Below, one piece after another: positions 1 through 7,653 of a DNA stretch of 26,529 bases; positions within the stretch are counted from its first letter, which is position 1; every line of letters begins with the position of its first letter. Origin of the DNA: a virus; the IMG/VR virus record IMGVR_UViG_3300010370_004344, positions 1 through 26,529 of that record. One strand, written 5' to 3'. The position numbers and the translations under genes were made by a program. The notes under the pieces were generated by a model that made no database searches, was not told where the DNA came from, and saw only the letters and a list, made by a program, of their open reading frames with translations.

Positions 1-1384
1 AAAGATCATCAACAATATCAAACACTTTTAATGTTTTTTTCTTTTCAGATACCCTTAAACCGCGACCAATACTTTGTAATAGTCTTATTACCGATTTAGT
101 AGGAGAGGCAAATATAATATTGTCAAGGTTAACAATGTTGATACCAGCGCTAGTAGTGCCAAAGCTAGCCACAAGGATTGCGTCTCTTTCTTTATCGATG
201 ACTCTTCTAATATATTCTCTTGCTTCTGCTTCTGTTTTTCCAGAGATGAAATATACTTTTCTATTGCCAGCCTCTGTTTCAATGAGAGATGCGAGGGGTC
301 TTCCATGGATCTCAACATAGTTGAATAAAATGAGGGTGTTCCCTTTGGTTTTGAGTGCGAGTTCTTTGATGAATTGGTTTCTTTTTTCATTAGTTACCAC
401 CCATTTTATTTCTTCTGCGTATTTTTGTTTTTTAACTGTCTGCTTATCTTCTTCTTTATATTTAAGGATTATGCAATCTATGCCAAGTTTGGCAAGCAAT
501 CCCTTACTCATTAAGTTTTTTGTATGAATAAATTGTATTGCTGGGCCCAGTATTCCCTCAATACTAAGTCTATGTGCTTGTGTTTGTTGAAGTGTTCCAG
601 TAGTACCAACTCTAAACCAAGCTTTAGATAATTTTTGACCAATAAAATTAATTGATTCTGCTTTAGCTTGATGACATTCATCAAAAAATATTGCATCATA
701 CTGATCAAACCAAGTTTTTGGAAGTTTATAAATTGATTGCCAAGTAGAGATTACAATTTGTTTATCTGTATCTTTTTCTTGACCCGCAGAAATTTTATGA
801 ATATATCTTTTGCAAGACCAAGATTTATCTTGACTTGAATAATCAAAAAAATCGGCCTCCATCTGATTAACGAGGCCAACTGTAGGTACTAGAATCAATA
901 TTTTGCGGTCTGTATTCAAAACCTTTTGTAGATATCGAACCAAGACGTATATAATAAGACTTTTTCCTGAGCCAGTTGGAGAGATTATCACTGAACGATG
1001 ATTGTTCAATGCATGCAAAATAGCTTGTTGTTGGTGTTTGTGCATTACCACTGGTTTCTTGCGAACGGAAACCTTCAACGATTCGTAAAAATTCGCAAGT
1101 TGCTCCTCGGTAATGCATAGAGGATTTTTACTCTCTTTAATATTTAGTGAGTATCCACGATCTGAACAAAATTTTTCAAGATAAGTTTTTAATCCTCTTG
1201 GAAGAGTAGAGGATAAAATATCATACAATCTGATTTTTCCATCCCAAAGCCTACGTTTAAACATAGGCATATATTGAGCGCCTGGAACCATAAAAGAAAA
1301 ATAGTCCCTGAGCTCTTGTTTTAGTCCTTTTTCTGTTTTTACATAGTAACGGACTTCATCAATAGATTCAACATCAATATCCAC
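1..1384 (-). CDS. uvsW: UvsW-like recombination DNA helicase (3' end outside window)
   Basis: An ATP-dependent SF2 helicase. In T4, UvsW remodels branched recombination and replication intermediates and removes R-loops. The minus-strand frame reads open for 461 codons and leaves the window at position 1, so roughly the last 40 residues of a T4-sized (about 500 aa) protein are missing. Visible parts are an N-terminal domain with the UvsW pattern RxLWDGKIRL (residues 44-53), Walker A SPTGSGKS (135-142), the DECH box (235-238) and motif VI QSIGRGLR (437-444). The start is inferred to be GTG at 1384-1382: an in-frame TAG lies just upstream, and GTG gives an N-terminus beginning MDI, as I recall for T4 UvsW. 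No strong Shine-Dalgarno sequence is visible. It starts 7 bases after the uvsY stop, so the two are probably co-transcribed. Family assignment is firm; the exact start is less so. Confidence 0.93.
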   Translation of the reverse strand, partial: MDIDVESIDEVRYYVKTEKGLKQELRDYFSFMVPGAQYMPMFKRRLWDGKIRLYDILSSTLPRGLKTYLEKFCSDRGYSLNIKESKNPLCITEEQLANFYESLKVSVRKKPVVMHKHQQQAILHALNNHRSVIISPTGSGKSLIIYVLVRYLQKVLNTDRKILILVPTVGLVNQMEADFFDYSSQDKSWSCKRYIHKISAGQEKDTDKQIVISTWQSIYKLPKTWFDQYDAIFFDECHQAKAESINFIGQKLSKAWFRVGTTGTLQQTQAHRLSIEGILGPAIQFIHTKNLMSKGLLAKLGIDCIILKYKEEDKQTVKKQKYAEEIKWVVTNEKRNQFIKELALKTKGNTLILFNYVEIHGRPLASLIETEAGNRKVYFISGKTEAEAREYIRRVIDKERDAILVASFGTTSAGINIVNLDNIIFASPTKSVIRLLQSIGRGLRVSEKKKTLKVFDIVDDL

Positions 1385-1391
1385 ATAATAT

Positions 1392-1829
1392 TTAGACTAT
1401 GCCGTTCATCATTTTTTGCCATTCGATGGCAGACTTTATCATAAAATTTCTGTTGTTTAAAGATTTTAAAAACTCTTCAACCATACGAAGTTTAACTTCA
1501 TTGAGTGCAATTTTAGATTTTAATTCTATAACTTTAGGATCAGCTTCTACAAACTGTTCCACATCACTTTTTAGTAATGTAAACTCACACGGCTCTTCTT
1601 TCCATTCTTCTAATTCTTCTCTTGAAGCTTTTCCGGTATATATTTTCCACTTACGGAGTTTAAATACAGCCAAGTCACTTTGTTGCTTAGATAATAAAAG
1701 TTTTATATCTGCAAGTATAGAAAGATATTTGCTGTGTATTTGAGGTATCTTAAGAGACTCAACAGATAATTCTGTAGAGTCTATTTGGGAATCTTTATTA
1801 ATATTTGATTTAAGATCGTCTAAGTTCAT
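1392..1829 (-). CDS. uvsY: UvsY-like recombination mediator
   Basis: UvsY helps load the phage RecA-like recombinase (UvsX) onto single-stranded DNA coated with gp32. The protein is 145 aa; T4 UvsY is 137 aa. The N-terminus MNLDDLKSNINKDSQIDST follows the T4 pattern of an L-x-DL start, a charged stretch and IDST. It continues with a conserved-looking K-x-Y-TG-KAS segment near residues 62-70 and a helical C-terminal end (LNNRNFMIKSAIEW). It is helical and charged overall, without transmembrane segments. It sits directly upstream of uvsW on the minus strand, which matches the uvsY-uvsW neighbourhood of T4-like phages. The plus-strand open frame opposite it is a shadow. Confidence 0.9.
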   Translation of the reverse strand: MNLDDLKSNINKDSQIDSTELSVESLKIPQIHSKYLSILADIKLLLSKQQSDLAVFKLRKWKIYTGKASREELEEWKEEPCEFTLLKSDVEQFVEADPKVIELKSKIALNEVKLRMVEEFLKSLNNRNFMIKSAIEWQKMMNGIV

Positions 1830-1838
1830 TTTAGATTT

Positions 1839-1866
1839 AGTGTACAGGAAAGTAGAATAAAGTCAA
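1839..1866 (-). promoter_or_regulatory. Candidate sigma70-like promoter toward uvsY
   Basis: On the minus strand, TTGACT (complement of 1861-1866) lies 16 bases from TACACT (complement of 1839-1844). The -35 matches TTGACA at 5 of 6 positions; the -10 is weaker, at 4 of 6. The predicted transcript start would fall only a few bases before the uvsY start at 1829, leaving almost no leader, which weakens the call. It is listed because its -35 pairs symmetrically with a plus-strand -35. Confidence 0.3.
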
Positions 1867-1875
1867 CTAAATATC

Positions 1876-1903
1876 TTGACAAATAAAAATAATCTTGTAT
1901 ATT
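1876..1903 (+). promoter_or_regulatory. Candidate sigma70-like promoter for the glycosylation island
   Basis: TTGACA (1876-1881) is followed after 16 bases by TATATT (1898-1903, 5 of 6 matches to TATAAT). It is the only promoter-like pair seen upstream of the 14.7 kb island. A difficulty is that the transcript would start near 1910, at the edge of the GTGAGG Shine-Dalgarno sequence (1908-1913), so the leader would be very short. An alternative is the late-promoter-like CTAAATA at 1867-1873, which would leave a normal leader. The sequence alone does not decide between them. Confidence 0.4.
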
Positions 1904-1918
1904 TATTGTGAGGTTTTT

Positions 1919-2554
1919 ATGATTATAGATCTTCGTGAAATACCAGTAGTTTGGATTAATTTAGATTCTGCCACAAAAAATGCAGAATTAATGGAAAACA
2001 GATTTAAAAAATTTGGGTTTAAAAATACACACAGAAAATCTGGTGTAGTAATTCCCCCGCCACCAAACACAGACATTTCTATTGCACATTTTAGAGGATG
2101 TGGAACATCCCATATTCAAATTTTAGATGATACCGCTCATCAAACACCTCTTTTGATTTTAGAAGATGACATTGAATTTGTAGAAAATTTTAATCCAGTA
2201 TTAGAAATTCCAGATGATTCTGATGGTGTATATTTGGGGGTTTCTCATGGTAATATTTACTATGGATCTTGCAAACACAATGAACACTATTTAAGAATAT
2301 CTGGTATTCTTGCTGCACATGCAATTTTGTATGTAACACCAAAATACAGACAAGCAATGTCTGAAGTTGGAAAGTATTGTTTATATACTTTAAATAAGCC
2401 GTGGGACGTTGGGACTGCGGGAATACAAAATCAATTTAAAGTTTATACTCCAAACGCCCCGCTCGTATATCAGTCAAATGATAGACAGAGTGCAAATAAA
2501 TGGCAAAGTCTAACAGATAAACCACTTGAAAACAGAAATACAGTATTTTCATGA
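1919..2554 (+). CDS. GT25-like glycosyltransferase
   Basis: A probable GT25-type (LPS/procollagen galactosyltransferase-like) sugar transferase of 211 aa. The family signs are INLD near residue 13, a Ser-His pair around 64-65 (GTSHIQIL), and the acidic metal/nucleotide-sugar site LILEDD at 79-84. No signal peptide or membrane helix is visible, so it should act in the host cytoplasm. I place the start at ATG 1919 because GTGAGG lies 5 bases upstream; an in-frame TTG at 1895 would extend it by 8 residues but has no ribosome site. Its stop overlaps the next start as ATGA, implying translational coupling. It is the first gene of the island, transcribed away from uvsY. Donor and acceptor are unknown. 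Confidence 0.75.
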   Translation: MIIDLREIPVVWINLDSATKNAELMENRFKKFGFKNTHRKSGVVIPPPPNTDISIAHFRGCGTSHIQILDDTAHQTPLLILEDDIEFVENFNPVLEIPDDSDGVYLGVSHGNIYYGSCKHNEHYLRISGILAAHAILYVTPKYRQAMSEVGKYCLYTLNKPWDVGTAGIQNQFKVYTPNAPLVYQSNDRQSANKWQSLTDKPLENRNTVFS

Positions 2555-3339
2555 TTACATTTAATTTACTTGGTAAATACGGGCGTATGGGGAACCAAAT
2601 GTTTCAATACGCAACACTATATTCAATTGCAAAAACTAGAAAGTATAATTTTGGAGTGCCTTATAAAAATAAATCTATAAATTGTTATCAAAATTTTTGT
2701 TTGGATGAATGCTTTCCAAATCTTACAGCCAGAGATAGTTCAAATATTAAATCTTTAAGAAAAGCTATAGAAAGCTGTTTTGAATACAACCAAGGAATTT
2801 TTGGTATAGCTGATCAGACTGATATTGTTGGGTATTTTCAAAGTGAAAAATATTTTAAAGATTATAAAAATGATCTTTTAAATGAATATAAGTTTAATAA
2901 AAACATAGATGATAGTGCAATAGATATTAGATCAATCACAAAAGAACCAGTAATTTCTGTTCATCTTAGATTGGGTGATTATAAAAATTTTGTAAATAAA
3001 CACCCGATATGCACTTTAGAATATTATAAAAATGCATTGGAGCATTTACCAAAAGATCTATTAATAATAGCCTTCAGCGATGAGCCAGAACTAGCTAAAA
3101 AAATTTTTAATGAGCTTGGAAGAAAATATTTTATTTCAGACACAAGCAATCAATACATTGATATGTGTTTAATGACAAAGTGCGATTATCACATTATTGC
3201 CAATAGCAGTTTTAGCTGGTGGGGTGCGTGGTTGGCAAATACAAAAAAAGTTATAGCTCCCGCTACTTGGTTTGGCGATTCGCCAGATATGCCAAAAAAT
3301 TGGTCTGATATTTATTGTGATGGGTGGGTAGTTATATGA
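2551..3339 (+). CDS. GT11-family alpha-1,2-fucosyltransferase-like protein
   Basis: Probably transfers a 6-deoxyhexose, typically L-fucose from GDP-fucose, in alpha-1,2 linkage. The 262 aa protein has the GT11 hallmarks: GRMGNQMFQYA (residues 11-21), the donor-site motif VHLRLGD (137-143, HxRxGD type), and NSSFSWWGAWL in the C-terminal third. It is a little shorter than the roughly 280-300 aa of bacterial GT11 enzymes but looks complete. The fit with a GDP-mannose 4,6-dehydratase and a second SDR at the far end of the island supports a GDP-fucose-type donor. It overlaps both neighbours by ATGA, so it is part of a coupled operon. Family membership is strong; the sugar specificity is inferred. 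Confidence 0.85.
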   Translation: MITFNLLGKYGRMGNQMFQYATLYSIAKTRKYNFGVPYKNKSINCYQNFCLDECFPNLTARDSSNIKSLRKAIESCFEYNQGIFGIADQTDIVGYFQSEKYFKDYKNDLLNEYKFNKNIDDSAIDIRSITKEPVISVHLRLGDYKNFVNKHPICTLEYYKNALEHLPKDLLIIAFSDEPELAKKIFNELGRKYFISDTSNQYIDMCLMTKCDYHIIANSSFSWWGAWLANTKKVIAPATWFGDSPDMPKNWSDIYCDGWVVI

Positions 3340-4169
3340 ATACTTTGAATATTTTTACAAATGCATTTAATACACACTCTTGTTTAAATAGTCCACCTAA
3401 ACTTTTTAATTGGGTTTTTAATTCATACCCAACAAATAAAAAGCCAGTTGTTTATTTTGATGATGCAATTTTTAGATATATTAATGATGGTTATAATGGA
3501 CCAAAATATGGTTGGCTTGGCGAATCATCGGAAATAATATCTCCACTTATAATGGGTGTGACATCAAACAAAGAAGTTTTAAAACTAAAATATAAAAAAA
3601 TTTATACCAATGACAGAAGAATAATTGAAATAGATCCAAGTTTTTTTGTGTATTGCCCTCCAGCATCTAATATGCCGTGGATTAAAACTCCAGGAATTTA
3701 TGATAAAAATAAATTGTGTTCTTACATAACAAGTTTCAAACAATTTACCTCTGGGCACATTAAGAGAATGGAATTGTTTGAAAAATTAAAAAACAAACCA
3801 CAATTTGCAGATCATATTTTTGGAAGAGATTATAGATTTATACCAGATAAATTAGACGGATTAAAAGATTATATGTTTTCTATAGTAGTAGAAAACAGCA
3901 TTTATCCCAAATATTATACAGAAAAAATTACAGATTGTTTTGCCACTGGAACTGTACCTATATATTACGGCGACACATCAATAGGTGAAGATTTTGACTT
4001 GAGTGGTATTATTTTTATAGACGATTTGGAGTCTTTTGATTTGTTGAACCCCGATCTTTATTATTCCATGATGCCCGCAATTCAAAATAATTTTGATCGT
4101 GTTTGTAAATTGAAAACAGCAGATGATTTTTTATATGAGGCAATAAATGATACGACTGAGCATTCATAA
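3336..4169 (+). CDS. GT10-like (alpha-1,3-fucosyltransferase-type) glycosyltransferase
   Basis: A 277 aa protein whose C-terminal half carries the GT10 fucosyltransferase donor-binding signature. It runs from YMFSIVVENS (residues 179-188) through YYTEKITDCFATGTVPIYYGD (193-213), the classic ENs...Y-TEK...G-vPIyyG pattern. The N-terminal half is not recognisable to me and would be the acceptor-binding domain. The start is ATG 3336, overlapping the previous stop as ATGA; an in-frame GTG at 3324 is possible but less likely. The end overlaps the following GT10 gene by 23 bases. It is quite divergent from that neighbour, so the pair is not a recent duplication. Sugar and acceptor are unproven. Confidence 0.75.
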   Translation: MNTLNIFTNAFNTHSCLNSPPKLFNWVFNSYPTNKKPVVYFDDAIFRYINDGYNGPKYGWLGESSEIISPLIMGVTSNKEVLKLKYKKIYTNDRRIIEIDPSFFVYCPPASNMPWIKTPGIYDKNKLCSYITSFKQFTSGHIKRMELFEKLKNKPQFADHIFGRDYRFIPDKLDGLKDYMFSIVVENSIYPKYYTEKITDCFATGTVPIYYGDTSIGEDFDLSGIIFIDDLESFDLLNPDLYYSMMPAIQNNFDRVCKLKTADDFLYEAINDTTEHS

Positions 4170-5013
4170 TTTTTGGCCAGATTTTAATTACGATGAAAGT
4201 TTTTTTATTTCTGTCTTAAAAGACATTTATGGTGAAGAGTTAACAGTAACAAATGATGTAAATGACTGTAATCTTTGTTTGGTAGCTGAAAACTATGTTC
4301 CAAAAGAAATAGATAGAACTAAAACAAAAATATTAACTTTTATGGCTGAACCAAAGCCGGTTCAATACCAAGATGGTGATTATCATCTTTCTTTTGATCC
4401 AACTAGGATTGATTTAAAAAATATACGTGTGCCTTTGTGGTACATCTATATAAATTTTTATAATTTACAAAATCAAAAAAATCCTATTCCAGCAATAACT
4501 CCAAAAGAGTTAAACGATAATGTGTGGGTAAATGCACAAAAAGATAAATTTTGTGTTGCCCCATTTTCTGCTATACATAAAAATAGAGTAGATTTTTATC
4601 AGCTACTTAACACGTATAAGCCAACATACGGATTTGGTTTGCCATTTGGAAATGGAGACCATGACAGAAATCAGTTAAGAAAGTACGATGCCATATGCAC
4701 TTTTAGATTTGCAATGGCTTTTGAAAATACGTATAAAACTGGTTATGTTACTGAAAAATTCTTACAAGCCAAAACAGCAGGATGCATTCCAATTTATTGG
4801 GGTGATCCATATGTGCTTCATGATTTTAATCCAGATTGTTTTATCTACGTGAATAATTTTAAAAATATTCAAGAGTGTTTGGAATATATCAAGTATGTAG
4901 ATTCCAACGAAGAAGTATATCAAAAAATAAAAAACGCACCAATATTTAAATACGATATAGTTGAATCGTTGACAAATATTAAAAAACAAATTAAAGAGAC
5001 TATATCATTATGA
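4147..5013 (+). CDS. GT10-family alpha-1,3/4-fucosyltransferase-like protein
   Basis: A 288 aa glycosyltransferase with a clear GT10 C-terminal domain: FAMAFENTYKTGYVTEKF (188-205) followed by AGCIPIYWGDP (211-221). In this family these segments bind GDP-fucose, and transfer is alpha-1,3 or alpha-1,4 to a GlcNAc-type acceptor. Residues 60-75 (ILTFMAEP) resemble the N-terminal acceptor half of bacterial GT10 proteins. No membrane segment is visible. GAGG at 4137-4140 gives a well-placed ribosome site for ATG 4147, inside the end of the previous gene. The stop overlaps the next start as ATGA. The family call is strong; substrate is inferred from the Gmd-containing context. Confidence 0.85.
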   Translation: MIRLSIHNFWPDFNYDESFFISVLKDIYGEELTVTNDVNDCNLCLVAENYVPKEIDRTKTKILTFMAEPKPVQYQDGDYHLSFDPTRIDLKNIRVPLWYIYINFYNLQNQKNPIPAITPKELNDNVWVNAQKDKFCVAPFSAIHKNRVDFYQLLNTYKPTYGFGLPFGNGDHDRNQLRKYDAICTFRFAMAFENTYKTGYVTEKFLQAKTAGCIPIYWGDPYVLHDFNPDCFIYVNNFKNIQECLEYIKYVDSNEEVYQKIKNAPIFKYDIVESLTNIKKQIKETISL

Positions 5014-5777
5014 TTACAAAAGTAATATCTCTCCCAGAAGCAAAAGAGAGACAAGAAAAAATAAATATAAATTTTATTTCAAAAAAAGTAAATTATGATT
5101 TGGTTGGTGGGGTTGGTACAAATGATATTATTTTTGAAAATTCAACGCCTCCATCATACACGTTTTCAGATAAAAAATTTTTAATAAACAAAAATAATTT
5201 ATTAAAATACACACAAAGAAATTGGATAAGATTTGGAGAAATAGCAGCATTGATGGCTCATTATAATTTATGGAAAGAATTGCAGAGCGACAAAAATCAT
5301 AATGTTTATTTAATATGTGAAGATGACTGCCTCCCATCCGAATCATTTTCAATTAATAAATTAACTAATTTTAATTATGAAGAAATTGATTTTTTATATT
5401 TACAAGCAGTTACAGCACATCATCAAGACAAAAAGCATTTAATTAATTCGCTACCAGTATTTAAAAAAGATAATAATTTAAAATTAATAAATGCTTATAA
5501 AAATTATATATGTGAAGGTTTAGCCGCTTATTGTATCACTAAGAGGGGTGCTAAAAAATTATGTGATTATATTGAGCAAAATGGGTACGACGGGCCGGTA
5601 GATAATATAATAACAAGACTAGATAATTTTGAATGTGTTTGTCCTTCCAATTTAGAAGAATATTTTTATCTAGATGAAACATCTAGTTATTCGTACACAC
5701 ACAGTGGAAACTTTTTTAATAAATATGATTTGTCTGGAATAGAACTTCAATCAAAAAATAATTTAAGGATACAATAA
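5010..5777 (+). CDS. GT25-like glycosyltransferase
   Basis: A 255 aa protein resembling GT25 LPS-type transferases: GEIAALMAHYNLWKEL (residues 76-91) matches the conserved Ser/Ala-His region, followed by the metal-binding LICEDD (101-106), and a later YCITKRGAKKL segment typical of the C-terminal part. It is the second GT25-like gene in the island and is strongly diverged from the one at 1919. It starts within the preceding stop (ATGA) and ends immediately before the next ATG. The DNA is notably AT-rich, with many AAA/AAT/ATT codons, like the rest of the island. Donor and acceptor are unknown. Confidence 0.72.
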   Translation: MITKVISLPEAKERQEKININFISKKVNYDLVGGVGTNDIIFENSTPPSYTFSDKKFLINKNNLLKYTQRNWIRFGEIAALMAHYNLWKELQSDKNHNVYLICEDDCLPSESFSINKLTNFNYEEIDFLYLQAVTAHHQDKKHLINSLPVFKKDNNLKLINAYKNYICEGLAAYCITKRGAKKLCDYIEQNGYDGPVDNIITRLDNFECVCPSNLEEYFYLDETSSYSYTHSGNFFNKYDLSGIELQSKNNLRIQ

Positions 5778-6338
5778 ATGGAACATTTTTACTATAATAT
5801 TGGAGAAGATTGGTTTACATATCAACATTTTTATACAGCAGTTGTAAACGAATTTAATGATGGAGCACACTTTGTTGAAGTTGGATCTTGGAAGGGAAGA
5901 AGTGCAGCTTATATGGGTGTAGAAATACACAACTCCAATAAAAAAATAAAATTTGACTGTGTAGATACGTGGAGGGGTTCCGCAAATGAACCAAATCACC
6001 AAAGCGATCCTTTAGTTGTAGCTGATAAATTGTTTGAAGAGTTTTTAAAAAATACAAAACCAGTAGAACATGTAATAACACCAATTAGAGAAAATTCAGT
6101 AAATGCGTCTAAGCTTTATAAAGATAATACTTTAGATTTTGTATTTATTGATGCTTGCCATCTTTACGAATGCGTAAAAGAAGATATATTAAGTTGGTTG
6201 CCAAAAGTAAAAATAGGTGGTATAATTGCAGGTCACGATATAGCCTCCCCAGATGTAAAAAAAGCTGTTAAAGAAATGATTCCAGAGGCACAAGCATTTA
6301 TTCCAAATGATGTGTGGTTTTTCAAAAAAACACAATGA
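5778..6338 (+). CDS. Class I SAM-dependent methyltransferase (Methyltransf_24-like)
   Basis: A 186 aa small-molecule-type methyltransferase. Motif I, the SAM loop, is VEVGSWKGRSAAYMG (33-47). The acidic strand-2 end is in CVDTW (61-65), and the post-motif region is FVFIDACHLYE (121-131) followed by the GGIIAGHDI strand (147-155). This arrangement matches the Methyltransf_24 and cephalosporin-hydroxylase-like group often found in O-antigen and sugar clusters. It probably methylates a sugar or glycan of the island's product, though that is context-based. AAGGA at 5765-5769 serves as ribosome site. There is no gap to the previous gene and only 7 bases to the next. Confidence 0.8.
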   Translation: MEHFYYNIGEDWFTYQHFYTAVVNEFNDGAHFVEVGSWKGRSAAYMGVEIHNSNKKIKFDCVDTWRGSANEPNHQSDPLVVADKLFEEFLKNTKPVEHVITPIRENSVNASKLYKDNTLDFVFIDACHLYECVKEDILSWLPKVKIGGIIAGHDIASPDVKKAVKEMIPEAQAFIPNDVWFFKKTQ

Positions 6339-6345
6339 GAAATAT

Positions 6346-7650
6346 ATGGAAAATATTTTAAAATTAGTTGAAGAATATATAGAAAACAAACCAAAAAAAG
6401 TGTGGATTCCAGGCCACGATTTTGTCCAATATGCTGGCCCGTATTTTACAGCAGAAGAATATGTTGTTGCAATAGAAGCACTTTTAAATGGTTGGTTGGT
6501 GCTCGGGCAAAGTGGAATTAAATTTGAAAATACATTTCCAAAACTTTTTAGTAAAGATTTTGGAATATTGACAAACAGTGGTAGCAGTTCAAATTTAATA
6601 ATGATGTCAGCCCTAACATCAAAAAGACTGCACAATTTGCCAAAAGGAACAAAAGTAATTACTCCAATTGCTGGATTCCCAACCACACTAAATCCAATTT
6701 TTCAAGTTGGGTTTGAGCCAGCTTTTGTTGATATTGATCTTGATACTTTAAATTTAAATTTAGATCAGGTTGAACAAAAGGCAAAAGAGGGATGTAAAGT
6801 TATAACTTTTGCACATGTGTTAGGCAATCCACCAAACATGGATAGACTGATGGATATTGTCAAAACATATGATCTAATTCTATTAGAAGACTGTTGTGAT
6901 GCACTGGGATCTACGTACAAAGGAAATCCATTAGGATCATTTGGCATCATGGCAAGCTGCTCGTTTTATCCCGCACACCACATGACTATGGGTGAAGGTG
7001 GATTTATTGCGTGCAATACATATGAACAAGAAATAGTAATACGAAGTTATCGTGAATGGGGTAGGGGATGCTATTGTGTAGGACAAAAAGCAAATTTATT
7101 AAAAAATGGTTGTTGTGGAAAAAGATTTTCAAATTGGTTGCCATCTTTGCCTGAAGAAATTTTTGATCACAAATATGTTTATGATGAGATTGGATATAAT
7201 CTAAAACCAATAGAGCTACAAGCAGCCATGGGCCTTGCTCAGATGAAAAAGCTTCCCCAGATCCATGAGATACGAAAATCCAATCATAAGCGATTGTGTG
7301 AGATATTTTCCAAATACGAAGAATATTTTATCCTGCCAAAAGCAACGGAACATTCTGATCCAAGTTGGTTTGCTTTTGCAGTTACGATCAAAGAAAATAA
7401 TAAATTTAAAAGAAAAGATATTGTAAACTTTTTTGAAGATCACAAGATTCAAACAAGACCATATTTCGCAGGAAGCGTAATGCTACAACCAGCATATACT
7501 GGTATGATGGATCCACATGATGTGGTAAATAATTATCCCAATGCAAGAAAGGTAACCACAGATACATTCTTCTTGGGAACAAGTCCCGTTATATCACAAC
7601 CACAGTTGGATTATATTGAAAAAATACTTAATAAATTTTTTAAAATATAA
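6346..7650 (+). CDS. rfbH: RfbH/DdhC-like PLP- and [2Fe-2S]-type sugar 3-dehydrase (E1)
   Basis: Belongs to the DegT/DnrJ/EryC1 aminotransferase fold but to its dehydrase branch. In E1 (CDP-6-deoxy-L-threo-D-glycero-4-hexulose-3-dehydrase) the PLP lysine is replaced by histidine. Here the site reads SFYPAHHMTMGEGG, with His211 in the lysine position. The E1 iron-sulfur cysteines are also present: C184, C242 (X57 between them), C244 (X1) and C256 (X11, against X7 in the E1 motif I recall), in a GRGCYC...CCGKRF segment. GSSSN, AGFPTT and EDCCDALGS are further family blocks. I choose ATG 6346 (434 aa, about the size of RfbH) over ATG 6307, because GAGA lies 5 bases upstream and the N-terminus aligns with RfbH. 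The partner reductase (E3, DdhD) is not in the window. ColD is an alternative, but it lacks the Fe-S cysteines. Confidence 0.87.
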   Translation: MENILKLVEEYIENKPKKVWIPGHDFVQYAGPYFTAEEYVVAIEALLNGWLVLGQSGIKFENTFPKLFSKDFGILTNSGSSSNLIMMSALTSKRLHNLPKGTKVITPIAGFPTTLNPIFQVGFEPAFVDIDLDTLNLNLDQVEQKAKEGCKVITFAHVLGNPPNMDRLMDIVKTYDLILLEDCCDALGSTYKGNPLGSFGIMASCSFYPAHHMTMGEGGFIACNTYEQEIVIRSYREWGRGCYCVGQKANLLKNGCCGKRFSNWLPSLPEEIFDHKYVYDEIGYNLKPIELQAAMGLAQMKKLPQIHEIRKSNHKRLCEIFSKYEEYFILPKATEHSDPSWFAFAVTIKENNKFKRKDIVNFFEDHKIQTRPYFAGSVMLQPAYTGMMDPHDVVNNYPNARKVTTDTFFLGTSPVISQPQLDYIEKILNKFFKI

Positions 7651-7653
7651 ATT

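Noticed and set aside
1-1384. The uvsW region looked like several short broken minus-strand frames with plus-strand frames opposite
   Set aside because: Reading one minus-strand frame continuously from GTG 1384 gives 461 uninterrupted codons with all helicase motifs; the gene is intact and merely cut by the window edge.
6189-6686. Minus-strand 165-codon frame opposite the methyltransferase and E1-like genes
   Set aside because: It spans the junction of two well-supported plus-strand genes and has no recognisable motif.
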